DNA of 64,000 bases. It comes from Gymnogyps californianus. Lineage: Eukaryota > Chordata > Aves > Accipitriformes > Cathartidae. The first letter of the stretch is position 1. Every line of letters begins with the position of its first letter. Location: the NCBI RefSeq assembly GCF_018139145.2, contig NC_059500.1:35879437-35943436 (forward strand), read 5' to 3'. The translations under genes were made by a program, and so were the position numbers. Of the stretch, positions 1 through 12,200 are shown in pieces. A model generated the notes under the pieces. That model worked only from the letters and a program-made list of their open reading frames with translations. It had not been told where the DNA came from and did no database searches.

Positions 1-1626
1 ATATTGATATCATGACTCTATTCTCCCATGTTCTTCTTAATGCCATTATACCTTTATATATCTTTGTCAAATCTTTTGTTTTTTACAAAACCAAGTAGTA
101 TATGTTTTTAGTCACACAGAATTATGTTAAAATGTAAAAATAATTTTAAATAATTATGTGACACAGAGTTTCCCTCCTCCAACAATTAAAAATTTTCCAT
201 TTTTAGCTAATAACAACAAAAAATTACGTATGATATTTATTTGGTTGAGGACAGCTTTACTAACACCATGCTAAGTGATGCTTAATCCGATTTCTTTTGA
301 AGTATTTCAGTTAAAGGCATTTGGAATGGACTCTGAAATACTAGTTCACATGTAGGAAGATAGTTATTTTGACTTCTTTTTATTCTAAGGTTGGTTGGAC
401 TTCCCTTTGACTGTAGGGCGAAAAAAGTTGGCATTCTTTAAAGAGCAGTTTCCTTTTATTAAAATCTTCTGCAGTCAGAGAAACACAGCTTTCATTGTGC
501 TTTATGCTATCTGAGTCATGTGCTCAATGGATGATTGATCAACGCTTAGTCAAGCCTGGACATGGTAAACTACAAAAGCAACATGATGAATGGAAGCTAA
601 AATGTGTTTCAAAATATAGTTCCTTCTTTATGATCAAAATGAAGGAAAATATTCCACTGGGATCTCAAATCCAGGATAAAACTACCAAGTTAAACATGAC
701 AAAGTTTAATTTAAGGTTATATTCCGACTGCCATGTAGAAATCGGAAAGTCAAACAGACACAAGAGATGGCTGAGTGGACAATGTTACACTCAAGTAGCA
801 ACTGAGCCTTTTGGATCTCAACATTACTCAAGCATCTTGGAAAATCAAAAGACAAGTGACAGTATCTGACCACATTCCTGTGCTAAACTGACTCTCCTCC
901 TACCATCTACCTCAGTCCAGATCTTCGGGGACAGTGTCCAGAAGGAAGAAGGGAGTTCTGTCTCCTTGAATATCAAGTTCTCGACTGCTGTGATTTCCTC
1001 CTATCTTCAGTCTTCTTCTGCTTTAATTATCTTTTCCTTTAATTTTTAAGAAATGGCTCCTGGAGATATGATCATATTCGTCTTCCTTTAGAAATTTTTT
1101 TTTCAGCTACTAACTTCATATCTCTTACTCCTGAACAAGGTGAGTACCTGTATTTACATGTAGAAATAAGATCAATTTATAGTGACCACACTTTCATTAT
1201 CTTTCCTCTCCTTCAGTCCTATGTCTGTCCTTGTAGTTCTGGACTACAGGCTCTCTAGGATAATTCCTTTCCCAGAAAGTTAGGCAACATGATCTTGACT
1301 AGGTTGTTAAACATAATGGCACAATAAATAATGAATAATGAATAGCTTTTTTTCTATAGTAGCAAAGGTGGATTTCAGTGCTGACGATTACTTGAAGTAG
1401 GGATGACAATATTTTACGGAGTTACTATTAGGCAGCTACCAGTAAGTAGCTGCCTGGTAGTAACACCTTGTGATCAATGTCCCCAGGAGATAGCAATTTC
1501 AAAGGTACCCAAGGCACAAACTCAATGGTTTCTTTAAAATATTTCTTCTGATTGATGAATGCTAGTGGCCTAGCACTGAGACACGTGCTTCTTACCATCC
1601 ATCGTGTACGACTTGGGTGTGCTCAT
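1..1626. other. Intergenic DNA, nothing recognised
   Basis: AT-rich sequence. An open frame of 124 codons at 495-869 has no similarity that I recognise and no splice or polyadenylation context, so it is treated as chance. Confidence 0.5.
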
Positions 1627-2056
1627 TGTTAGGTTATGTATGTGATTAATTATGTGATTATGTGTGGCTCCTGAGCCTGACAGAGGAGCCCATGGCACTG
1701 CTGGAAGGGTGGAGAGCCCCAACAACCCCGTGAGAGACTTGAGCCCCTGCCCCATCTCCCCTGGGCTGCTCCAGGAGCCAACTACTGGAGGGATTCATAT
1801 TGTGCATATATGCATATATATTTCCCACTAACGGACTGTCATCCTGACCAGCCAGCAAGGGAACAGGACTAGGCTGTTGATAGTGTTTGTGTTTGCACGA
1901 GGGCTGAGCATGCCTGTATGTGTGGTTGGCCATGCGGGGATATACCTATGCTTAGCCTCACTACTGGCTGGACCGAGGAACACGGAGTGGTGGCAGCCTG
2001 ACCTCTATCAGGCCACCAGGTTTGTCAACCCCTAACTTTCATAAATCCTTTACACA
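1627..2056. mobile_element. Candidate solo LTR, about 430 bp
   Basis: The block begins TGTTAG and ends TTACACA, so it has the TG...CA ends of an LTR, and it is flanked by TCAT on both sides (1623-1626 and 2057-2060), a possible 4-bp target-site duplication. It is clearly richer in G+C than the DNA around it. It contains a TATA-like stretch (GCATATATGCATATATATT). No internal retroviral genes lie beside it. The composition resembles avian endogenous retrovirus LTRs as I remember them, but the family cannot be named without a repeat library. Confidence 0.4.
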
Positions 2057-2432
2057 TCATTAGGTTGCTGTTGACAGGGAAAGTGACACAATACGGCAGT
2101 TACAAGGTATTTAAGATATTTTTAAAATAGCATGTCTGAAAGCTTTAAAAGCAAATCATGTCTTTTTATACATTTGGTTAGAAAATGTATTTTAGTTTGC
2201 ATGCATAGAGTTACTGGAGGTATACTCTTGTATCTTGATTAATAATAACTTTTTTAATAAGTGTGATTTTAAATGAATATCAATTTTTTCCCTCGGTGTG
2301 TGCTCACAGGAGACTTGTCAGAGTATGTATAGGCTAACTTACCTTTCCTGTACCCCAAGAAGATACATTTTCATGCAAGAAAATCCTTTTGTAGAGTTGA
2401 GATGCACATTATTTTGTTTGGTGGATACTGTT

Positions 2433-2444
2433 GCCCCCTGGAGG
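2433..2444 (-). promoter_or_regulatory. Weaker CTCF-like motif
   Basis: GCCCCCTGGAGG matches the reverse complement of the CTCF core with one mismatch. Short motifs of this quality occur by chance in windows of this size. Confidence 0.25.
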
Positions 2445-2529
2445 CTATTTCTCAATTATCACACTATTAGATTGGAACTTAAATTAAAACTTAGAAATGT
2501 TTGCTTTTATAAACAAAATATTCCCTTTA

Positions 2530-2720
2530 GCAATTAAAAATATTGTGATTTTAATTAAAAGGGTTTATGAGCTTATCAGACAAATAACTGATTTCTTACT
2601 ATGCTAATTATTTTTCTACATTTGCTGTTTAGATTTGCAAATTACTAGACAGTAAAATTTAATTGCTTTTTAAGGGAGATGAATATTTAATTTGAATACA
2701 GTACTTGGGAAAAATAAGGA
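2530..2720. promoter_or_regulatory. AT-rich TAAT-motif cluster, candidate conserved non-coding element
   Basis: The block holds several TAATTA/ATTAA motifs and a POU-like ATTTGCAAAT in a non-repetitive AT-rich context. Such clusters typify vertebrate developmental enhancers. No cross-species comparison could be done, so this is pattern recognition only. Confidence 0.25.
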
Positions 2721-2730
2721 TTTTGTGAAT

Positions 2731-2748
2731 GTGTGTGTGTGTGTGTGT
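2731..2748. repeat. (GT)9 microsatellite
   Basis: Nine GT units, uninterrupted, in intergenic DNA. Confidence 0.9.
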
Positions 2749-3279
2749 TTTAAGCAGCGTAGATAATCAAACTAGGGAGTGTGAGTGTCTCCATGTGTGC
2801 TGTAGGCACGTTTCTACACAGTGCCACTATTGCTCATGTAAGTGCAAGAAAAAAGGCAGTGCAAGGCTGTGAGTAGAGGCAGCCCTGGACCGCATTCGTG
2901 CTTTGTAGCTGCTGTATTGCCTTGGTTGGAAACAGCGCTAAAGTCAAAGGCAGCTCACGGAGCTAAAAGAGTTTTGCTTGGCCATTGATAGCAAGGGTTA
3001 AGCTGACGGCCAAGCAGGCAGTTACTCAGACCTCACATCCAGCTCCTTCTCCACTGCATGGCCTCCTGGTGAGGGAGCCCTGCTGGGCCCTGTGCAGGGG
3101 GCACACACTAAGGGTCACATCCCCAGGGTGTCTCACAGGCCTCCTGAAGTGGAAGCTAGATTTCTGCATTTGTGTAAAAAAAGTGCCCTCTTTTTCCTTC
3201 ATTTCTGGGTCTACTAGAAACTTAGAGCTCATTACAACAGTTTGGTGGATGACTGTCTGCAACTGACATCCAGCCTAGA

Positions 3280-3535
3280 TAGCAATGACTGTTAGTCCTT
3301 GGCCATTGCAGTCAAATCTGAGCTACAGAGCCAATTGCATTGGTAATAATTAATTGGGCTGCCCATGCAGAAAGATATTTCTCTATGTGAATAAGAGTCG
3401 ATTTCTAAATATTTAGTTCTTACAGGCGTTGCTAATCACTATCACTAGTGGTATGAATTAAGTATTAATTTATACATCTCTAATTGTTTAGCTTTTGCAA
3501 TTAGTCCCTTGTCTACACTTGTAATTAGACTGTTT
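3280..3535. promoter_or_regulatory. Candidate conserved non-coding element with CCAAT palindrome
   Basis: CCAATTGCATTGG (3331-3343) is an inverted CCAAT pair with a 3-bp spacer, followed at once by TAATAATTAATTGG. Further TAATT/ATTAA motifs continue to 3530. The stretch is non-repetitive and non-coding. Enhancer function is inferred. Confidence 0.3.
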
Positions 3536-6500
3536 TTTCTTCATAAATGCTGTACCTCCCAGCCTTTTTTCTCTGCTGGTGCTCTGATTTCTGCTGTCTC
3601 CCCAGCCCCGTGGGGTGCTGGAGTTAGCTCTTGCTATTCTTCGCTGAGCTTCCTGCCCCGGCGAGTGCCAGTGTTTCAGGAGATAATCATGCCGGCAAAG
3701 ACGCAACCCCATACTAGTGCAGGGAGGAACAGGGCTCTCTGTGAAGGAAACAGGACAAGGGCAACGCTTGGTACTGCTTCTCGTACATATTGCCTAATCC
3801 CAGTGAGGCTGGTGTTGCTGGTGGTTAGTGAGCCATGCACTGTGATAGACACCCAGTTCTATACCCTTTCTTGGGATTTGGCTGTTGCTTCCCATCCGCA
3901 CACCAATCCTGTGCTGCAGGAAGGCCAGCAGCCTTCTGGACAGGCATATGGAGAGCATTTGTTTCTCCTTGCAACCTCTTCTTTGTCTGAAGGCTGTAAG
4001 CGTCCCTCCTTCTCCAGCTCTTCACTTTCTTGCTCTCCTCACCACAGGTTCAGTATTCCTTCTCTGAGTGCAATTCATGTTATGCTTTGTAACCTTTATG
4101 CAAAATGTAATCCAGTCTGTTGGACTGAGCTTCATTAGTACTTCAGGTAAGTTGAGTGACAGTCTCAAAACTGCTGAAAAGCATAGGAAGGGTGCCTATT
4201 AAGGAGTGCAACAATTGGGCTTGCACTAGTTATTTTCTGTCAGTAATATTGGTACCACATGTGGTATGTTCAAGTATTATAATATAGCAGGGTAATATCA
4301 GTTCAAATTATTATTGCTTTTTCTGGGCTTGGGCGTGAATAAAGATTTCATACAAGCTGAGATGCCAGAAATTTGTAGTTGAAGCTCTCCTGATATGCTC
4401 CCTAACTAATTAAAAGGATTAAATTTTCCTCCAGTGGAAATATTCAGTCCGTGACATAGCTCAGCAATGTTGATATACTGAAAAATATTTAAACTTTGAG
4501 GGTGAGCTGATGGTTTGAGTCTCATCATATGAGATTACGTACATATACTTCCACCTTGTTTTTTCATATGTCCTGCATACATTAGTGATAAAGTTTAAAC
4601 AGTTACATGTAAACCAACAGGAATAGTCTATTACTATTCCTTCCTCAAGTCTAGGTTTAGAAATAAAGACATACACAGACAGAGAAGCATTGAGGATGCC
4701 CATAACGGCAAATGGAAAAATCCTTACTCTTCTGTGTCTCTGCAGGTTCCCTCTCTTTCTTCCTGTGAGCTCCCAACCTGCCTCTCCATACCTAATCCTC
4801 CAGCCGGGCTCCTCCTTATGTTACTTTCAGTAAACATATGTTTTGGTTTTTTTTTTTTTTCTTATTCCACTGTTCCCAGCTCCTAAGAGACCATACTTGT
4901 CAAGTAAATGAGGTTACCCCCCAGCTGCCTCCTGCACTCCTGCTGCAGAGGTGCTGGCACAGCCTGGGCAGATGGGGGTCCCGGCTGAGCCCCCAGCCTG
5001 TAGGCTCTGAGCAGCTGCTTTCCAGGCAGAGGCAGGAGAGGAGACCAGTGGAGCAGGAGGACGTAGCAGGGCAGGAAGGAGGACACTGCAGAGACTTGCA
5101 CCCTGTAAACAAGCCAGCTCAGAGGCAGGCAGGATGTGCAGCTCATCCTTCAGGGAAGATCTGGCACAGCCATGCCAAAATTGTCAGAGTGGGTCTGGTT
5201 GGTGGACCTTAGATCGGGGTGAAAAGGGGCTTTCGGGGTGGTGAGGGGGGGAAGTTTCACCAGGTTGAAAATGGGTGAAATAGCCATCTGCTATCCTTTT
5301 GGGGAAAAAAAAAAAAAAAAAAAAAGTCCATTATTTGCAGGCAGGAGGCTTAAAATGGTGAGGGAAAAATCAGGAAAGTTTTTGCTTTCAAAATGTCATT
5401 TTTTCCCTTGGTATGCTTGAGACTTCGGTCATGACAAGACTTGAGAAATAAAGCCTGCTTATGAAATGAGGCCTCCTGTGAAAAGAAAGGGGCTCAGGCT
5501 TAGGACCGAAGCTGGAGGAGCGTGACTAAGGTCAAGGCAGATCAACAGCACCGTCTGTGAGATGAGCCTGCTCAGCTCACTCTCCAGTGAACGCGACCAG
5601 AGAGTCTTTACCATAATGTTTAACACACAGAGAGCGCTTTCCCATGAAAGTCTTTGAGAAAACTGAACAGCCGTTATGGGGAGACTGAGGCACCGAGGAA
5701 AAATGAGGTGTCTCCCCACAAGGCAAAGGTGGTCTTGGAGATAAATAATCCAGGTGTGCTGACTTCTGCTGTATATTACTTCTGTTAGTTAAAAAAGGGG
5801 GGAAAAAAGGTAGATCTTAAAACCATATTGCTTTGGAGAGGAAATTAAAATATCCACTTCTGCTTGAAATATACCTCTTTTTCCTGTTAAAACCTCCAGT
5901 TTTAGGAATGGGGCTTTAATGGAGACCACAGGGAAGGTTTAGGCTAACCATGGTAGCACTGACAGCTAATCCCACCTTCTGTTTCTGCCCTGACCACAAA
6001 ATGCAAACCCTAACAGGCCCAAAGGCAATGACGAGGCGAGAGCTGCCCTGCGTGCATACTGGGTGGTATTTACAGTTAGAGAAATACGACTAAAGCATGC
6101 TCCAGAAAGGCGTTAATTGCCGTCAGTTACAAATACCACGGCAGGAAGGAGAACTAAAACCGGCACACAGTTTCTTGTGTTGTTGATGGAGGGCAAGTAT
6201 AGCCACAAACGGAAGATTTGAGAGAGAAAAAGGTATTTGTAAATAACAGCGAGCAGGAATTCTAAATTGGAGCAACCACACGCCGACCACAGTGCGGCCC
6301 TGGGGCCATCCACACCGCTGGTGGGGCCAGAGCTTGGCTTTGTCAGCCACTGCAAATGGGCAGATGGATGGAGGATGTCACTGCTGTGCGTGTGTGTGCG
6401 GAGCAGCTGGCCAAGGCGCTGCAAAAAATGGCAGGATTTCCAGTACTTTCCTCCAAAGTAAAAGGGAAGAGGAAAAAATTAAAAATCAAGAGGACTTACT

Positions 6501-9500
6501 GACACAAAAAGGTGTCATGCGTTGTAATGCACCAATAACCGCATCCTTAAAACTCCAGAGAATCACTAGCCCAGTTCAGGAGTATTGCTCTTGCTGGGCC
6601 TAACTTGCTCAGCCCAGTAACCCCCAAGCCTCTGCACAGCTGTTCTGGTCTAAGTCTGTGTGACTGACTGGAGGAGAAAAACATACAAGACCTTTGGAAG
6701 GTCCCTTCCCATAAATTACTACCAATGGATTATTTACAGTTTACATTAGCAGCCGCACCCTACACAATATCATTAAACTTTATGAGGGTTTGAATGAACA
6801 GCTGCATCTTACACAGTATTTTTTCATCTTTACCTGTAAGGCACTGGTTTGTTCCACGCTGTTCACCAGGCAAGTAACTTTATTTTTTTATTCAGCCACA
6901 GGGCAAACTGCCATTACTTGCTTGAAAAATTGTACCTCTGTTCATAGTGAAGTATGAACAGTATTTCTTAAAAGCTAGCTTATTTTGGCATTACAGGTAA
7001 GGTATGGGGGGGAAGCTTGCTTTCATAATAATAATTTAGAAAATTATTTCGGAGTTATGGTTACAGCTACAGCACTAATGCTTCATGGCATAGAAATCTT
7101 CTGGGTGATACCTGTGATGGAGAAAGCTCCTTGCCTTCATTCGCACGTTAACATGGGGACTTGTGCAGCTGTTTGTTAGATAAAAGGCTGCAGGAGCTGC
7201 CCCTGCTTAGAGGTTGGAGATGCTTTAAGCCTGGGCAAGTTTAGTCTGGTGGGGATATGGTGTTGAGACTGGGTTTTGCTTACATGCAAGCTGACACAGC
7301 CCAAGGACAGTTGGTACCTGGGGTCTAATAGGACTTATAGGGCTTTCCATATAGGGCCTAAGGTAGGCAAGGTCTTCTGCAAGGGGCTTGGAAGGAGTCC
7401 TATATCCCATAGCCACAGCTGACTGAATGCAAAGACCAGTGAGGACAAAAGTAACATCAGATTTTCTTGCAATGCAAAGTGTGAGGATGTTAACCGGAAT
7501 CCATATGCCTGGGTGCCGATGACTGGATGAAGCTGGCATGGCAGATGTACCTGGAGCAGCTGTGAGGCAGACACTCTTGGGCATCTGCCAGGCTCTTAAC
7601 TTCTCCCATCTTTCAAACCAAGAGACAGAGCCTGATGGTTCCATCATGTTTCAAAACAGTTTCACAGCAGCGGGGATATGCCTGTGCTCCCCTTTCTGGG
7701 CCTCTCCTTCTCCTTGAAGAGACCTGAAGTAAGGATTTCCAAGTAAGGATTTGATCCAGAGGCTGGATCAAAAAAATTTGGTGATTCACTTGGGAGTAAG
7801 CCTGATGGACAGGGAGAGATGGTGGCACAAGCCACCTGCATCCAGCACTAGGGCAATGTTAGCTGGCTTTTCCTAAACTGTTTTCCACATTTGTTGTTTG
7901 TTTCTGACTTACACAAAGGACCAGCATCCCAGTGTGTTTTGTAAATTGACAAATGACAAGAAATTAGGTGGCTGCTTTTCTGATTTCTCTTCCTGACAAG
8001 CAGAGCCTCCCCTCCCCCCTGCTGCTCAGCAGAAGTAAACAATATTCCCTGGGCCAAAATTTAGCTTTCCTCTAGCTCTTCATAACATTTAGCTCACAGC
8101 AGTTAATGCCATTAGTCAGAGATCTCCAATTTAAGTGTCATAAAATACTCATTATAATAAGGCGCTTGATGTCTCTCCCTGGGTGTACCAGCTCAGGATG
8201 CTGCTGAAGTCCTATTGGGCAGGAGTTACCGGGACAGAACGAGAAAGGTGTTTTGTCGCGCTATGGAGGAGGTTAATTAGAAAACTTCTTACGTTATTGG
8301 TGAACCTAATTGATTTCATTACTTTAGAAGAGAGTCCTGATTACATCTGGAAAATAGCTGATAACCCCAATAGCAAATTATGGGTAATTTGATACAAGAC
8401 CACTCAAGTTTATGGTTACATGGCAACAGCGCATTTTGCTGACTTTTGAGTAAGAGTAATGACTCGGGCAGAGAGAGCAGCACAGAATATCTATGGGGCA
8501 GAAAGTGCCTTATTCTGGTTTCCTAGGAGGAAGTCCTGATGATTTCAGTGAATAAAAGAGGATGTTGCTATGGAAGGAGACTTACTGGTTGTTCCCTGTT
8601 TCCACTAAGCAAATTATGTCTGGAGATCACCTTCCCAAGGATACTATTTGTCAAAGCTTACTTGCTTGCCCTATGTTTAAACTCTACTGCACAGTACTAA
8701 TGGGCTGCATTTTTATTCTGTCTATGGGTTTATAAATAAATAGTTCTTGTCAGAGATGTTATGCACATAGACTTACATGAACTCAAAGTTAATGTGGTTT
8801 TCAGCCACCCCTCTACACCTGCCCTTTGTGAAGATGTATTTCAAAAGCCATTTTCCCGCCAGCTGCTGAGCTGGTGATAGATGAGATTTCATTAGTAACG
8901 CAGATAGATACAAGCTGACATCCTGGTTGAATCAGTTATGGGAGCTGGGGGTTACAGAAAATCCTTAGGGATGCGTGTACTGGCATGTAAAACTACCAAG
9001 GAAAAGAGCAATATAAAGAAAGTCTTTATCTTTGTTGTTGCTCAGAGCTGTGTTTGTTGTCCCAAAGGTTAGGCTGGCTTTGGAACTACTGGCTGAATGT
9101 TGCAGAGAAGCCCTCTTGAGCTAAATACATGCCTTTTATTTTGTTATATCTCCTTCCTTATAACACATATATTAAACCTTGCATGTTAGCGTAATAAATA
9201 CATCTGGCTTGCTACAGCCTGTTGCTAAGAGTGACTGGGAGGCTGGCAGAGTTTCCCAGGGATTGGCCCATGCTGGGAAGTCCCACTGAGGTTTTCAAGG
9301 CGTTCCTCCCCTGAGCTCCCAAGCCCGGTCTGGGTTCTGGTAGCACAGGGTCGGGGAGCAGAGCCTCCTGGGCATGCGCTGCCACACACCGCGGGTGCAT
9401 GCAGCAGGGCAGTGGGCAGAAGGCCTGGGACTCCCCATGTAACTGTGAGGTTGTATATGAGCTTCTATGGTCATACAGTGATCCTGTCATGAAAGGAAGG

Positions 9501-11984
9501 AAAAACTAAGATGAGATCTTGCCTACACTGGGAAGGGTTTGCTAGCACAGATTTCCAAGGGACCTCTGCTAAAACAACAGGGGAGTTTTTTGTATAAAGT
9601 AGTTCCTTTTGGCTGTGTTGGCAACTGTGACTTTTTTGCCAAATGGATCTTGCATCTAGAGCTTTTGCCATTGTAAGCGTGTCAGGCAGGAAATGAAAAA
9701 GAAATCACAGCTGCACTGACAGTATCTTTCAACGCTGATGAGGAATGCCTACGATCACACACAGAGACGGGAGATGAGTAAGAGACTCGAGGCCACGTTT
9801 TGCTCCAGCTATGCAGAGATGCTGAAGAACAATAAAGTGGAGCAGTTTGCTTAGGAAAGTCTCTCAGGGCTGCGGGATGTTGGATATGTGCCCCTATTCT
9901 TTTGGAAAGTAATAGCATTAAGTCATGGAGAAGAGAAAGGAAGACACATACTCTTCTGAAAAATGAGCTATTACATCTCTCTTTTTTCCCCTTTCAGTCC
10001 AGGGAAAATATTGTGTAATGCAGGTGATGGATGTGTTGCATTTACAAAATCAAAAGATTAAAAGTCAGTTCTTGCAAAACTCAAACTCAAAATGAGTTGC
10101 GTAAGAGAGCAGACCTGGCACTGCACATGATCTGATCATGAATGGAAAGTTGTACATGTGCTTCTGTGTTAATACAGATCAGCAGTTTGTAGCAGATTGT
10201 GTCTTTCAAACTTTCAGGCTGCTAGTAGAGTTAGGTGGTGTGAAACAATTTGTGTCAGGAGGCGCTGGCAAGCAGAGTGCCCAGGTGCTCCGGGCCTTGC
10301 AGCATCAGCTTGAATGTTTGTGACAGGAAGAACTTTGATCTACAAAATTTGAAGCATTCAGGTTTGCGCACAGACTACGTCTACTTGGAGTTTCCCGTGC
10401 CCTTTCTCACCAAAATCTGCAAATTCTGATGCTGAAATTCTGCTCGTTATTGCCTTGCTGACAGAAGTATTTTTGTTGGCTGTCTCACTGCAGATACCTG
10501 AAGGAAACGCTGTATGTCTGTTCAGAAAAGGCTTAAAACAGTTTACCTGACTTATTTTCATTTAAGCCATTGTAATCAGTTTATGTCTGGGTATGATTTT
10601 TTTTCTTCTCCATAGTTAGACCAGATTGCAGTCTTATCTTTATGCCATAGTTTAAATCTTGTGAGTAGAATCTCAATAAAGGACAAATGCCAAACCTTTT
10701 TATAATCATTATTACTGTTTGTTGATATGTAATGTAAGTATTAAAGTCTGAAAAGGTTCTGCCCACTATGCTATCAAACCCATTTCTGTGGCAAAACTTA
10801 TGGCACACTGAATATTTACTTGTAATAACTGTCCCACATAAATTGCAGTAATGCCATCTTAATATACATTCTTTTCAATGCAGAACTAACATGATTGTAA
10901 AGCATAGTTTTTTTCATTCAATTTCTAAAAATCTGGCTGTTCTGTACCTACTAGCAAGTACTGAAGTGTTTATAATCATGCTGAGCTGAAGGCCTACTTT
11001 CACAACCATAATATGTTAATGAACGCATCCAAAAGGAGCTGAGATCAGCCTGCATATGAAAGGTTGACTTTCCCTTTAACGTGTAGCCAGTGGAGGGTAT
11101 TTCTGTAAACACAGAAGGAAACCAAGCATGTAGATGTCTGGGGACAAGGTTCTTAATTTATGGAAATCACTGCTACCCAGCGGAAGTCAGTGAAGCCATG
11201 ACAGCCCATTCCCTGCAGCAGATCTGCCCTTTGGCTTCTGCAAATGTGTATTTGTGTGGGTAATGTGGAACGAGCTGAATGTGGCCATCCATGCTGACTA
11301 ATGTCCTTCTATGGGAATAGGACACCACTCTCAAAAACATTACTTCTGCAAACTGTGTGCTGCGTAGGAACTGGTTTCTTTCTGGCAATGCAATACAATG
11401 ATGCTGCAGCCTGCTCTCAGAAAGACTATTTCTTACCGATTATTAAAAGGTCTCAAACTACATCAGTGGTAAAACTCCTGTTGCCTGAGAGGAACTCTCT
11501 GGCCAAACCAGAATACATCTAAAAACTTCAGCATGTATCTTACAGGTAAGAATATCAAATCTGCTCCTACCTTTCTAGGTGTCAGAACTGAAGACCCCAG
11601 CAGATCTCCAGGTCTTGTCAATTCAGACCTCTAACAGGGACACTATTAAATAGATTCGAGAAATATTTCAGTATTCCTGCCCATCTCCACATCTTTGCAG
11701 GAATTTACTGTTACTGGTGGTTTCTCTGTAGCAGATCATTTTGCCAGCAGTGTGCATGTGGAAATGAATTTGGCCCTAAAAAAAGAAAAAAAGAAGAAAA
11801 ATAACCAATAGTTGTAAGCCAGAACAACTTACAATGAACTTGTAAAGAAAAACCATTTGCCATCCCTTCTTCAAAACACAATGTAATTTCTCTAAATTGA
11901 TTCCTACTCATTTTCTTGTCCCTGGTGGATATGACATGAAGAAATAGACTCAAAGTAAGGGAAGAAAGACTTCAGGCAAGGCAT
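3536..11984. other. Intergenic DNA without recognised genes
   Basis: Includes the longest open frame outside known genes (209 codons, 3509-4138), whose composition is rich in Ser, Cys, Leu and Pro and matches no family I know. It overlaps open frames in other phases, as expected for locally stop-poor GC-richer DNA. T14 lies at 4847-4860 and A21 at 5305. The AT-rich stretch 8260-8400 has TAATTAG/TAATTGA motifs but nothing decisive. Confidence 0.4.
5305..5325. repeat. A21 homopolymer
   Basis: Uninterrupted run of 21 A. It does not end a recognisable retrocopy: the preceding sequence shows no gene similarity I can identify. Confidence 0.9.
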
Positions 11985-12200
11985 TTAAAAGCAGAGGTAG
12001 AGAAGCACTGGGACAGATTGCCTGGAGAGGCTGTGGAATCCCCATTACTAGTGTTTGATGTTTGTTGTATCTCATCTAAGATAAGACAAGCATTTGTAGG
12101 GAATGACAGAGATAGTGATTTTGCCCTAAGAAAAAGAATGGATGGCCTCTCGAAGTCTCTTCCAGATTCCTGCCATCCTCCCCCCTCCTTTCCCTGTGAT
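11985..12200 (+). mobile_element. CR1-type LINE, degraded 3' fragment
   Basis: The phrases CACTGGGACAGATTGCCTGG and AGAGGCTGTGGAATCCCCAT, then further on GGATGGCCTCTCGAAGTCTC, follow the well-known 3' end of avian CR1 elements in order and spacing. Many substitutions and no intact reading frame indicate an old copy. Confidence 0.7.

Noticed and set aside
495..869. 124-codon open frame
   Set aside because: No similarity to known proteins and no supporting signals; this length is expected by chance in 64 kb.
3509..4138. 209-codon open frame, the longest outside known genes
   Set aside because: No family motif or domain is recognisable, the composition looks like translated non-coding DNA, other frames here are also open, and there is no splice or polyadenylation context.
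5305..5325. A21 run as the tail of a processed pseudogene
   Set aside because: The preceding kilobase shows no similarity to any gene I recognise and no target-site duplication.
6660..6720. CR1-like phrase CCTTTGGAAGGTCCCTTCCC
   Set aside because: It resembles a CR1 3' end, but only about 20 bases match and nothing upstream continues the similarity.
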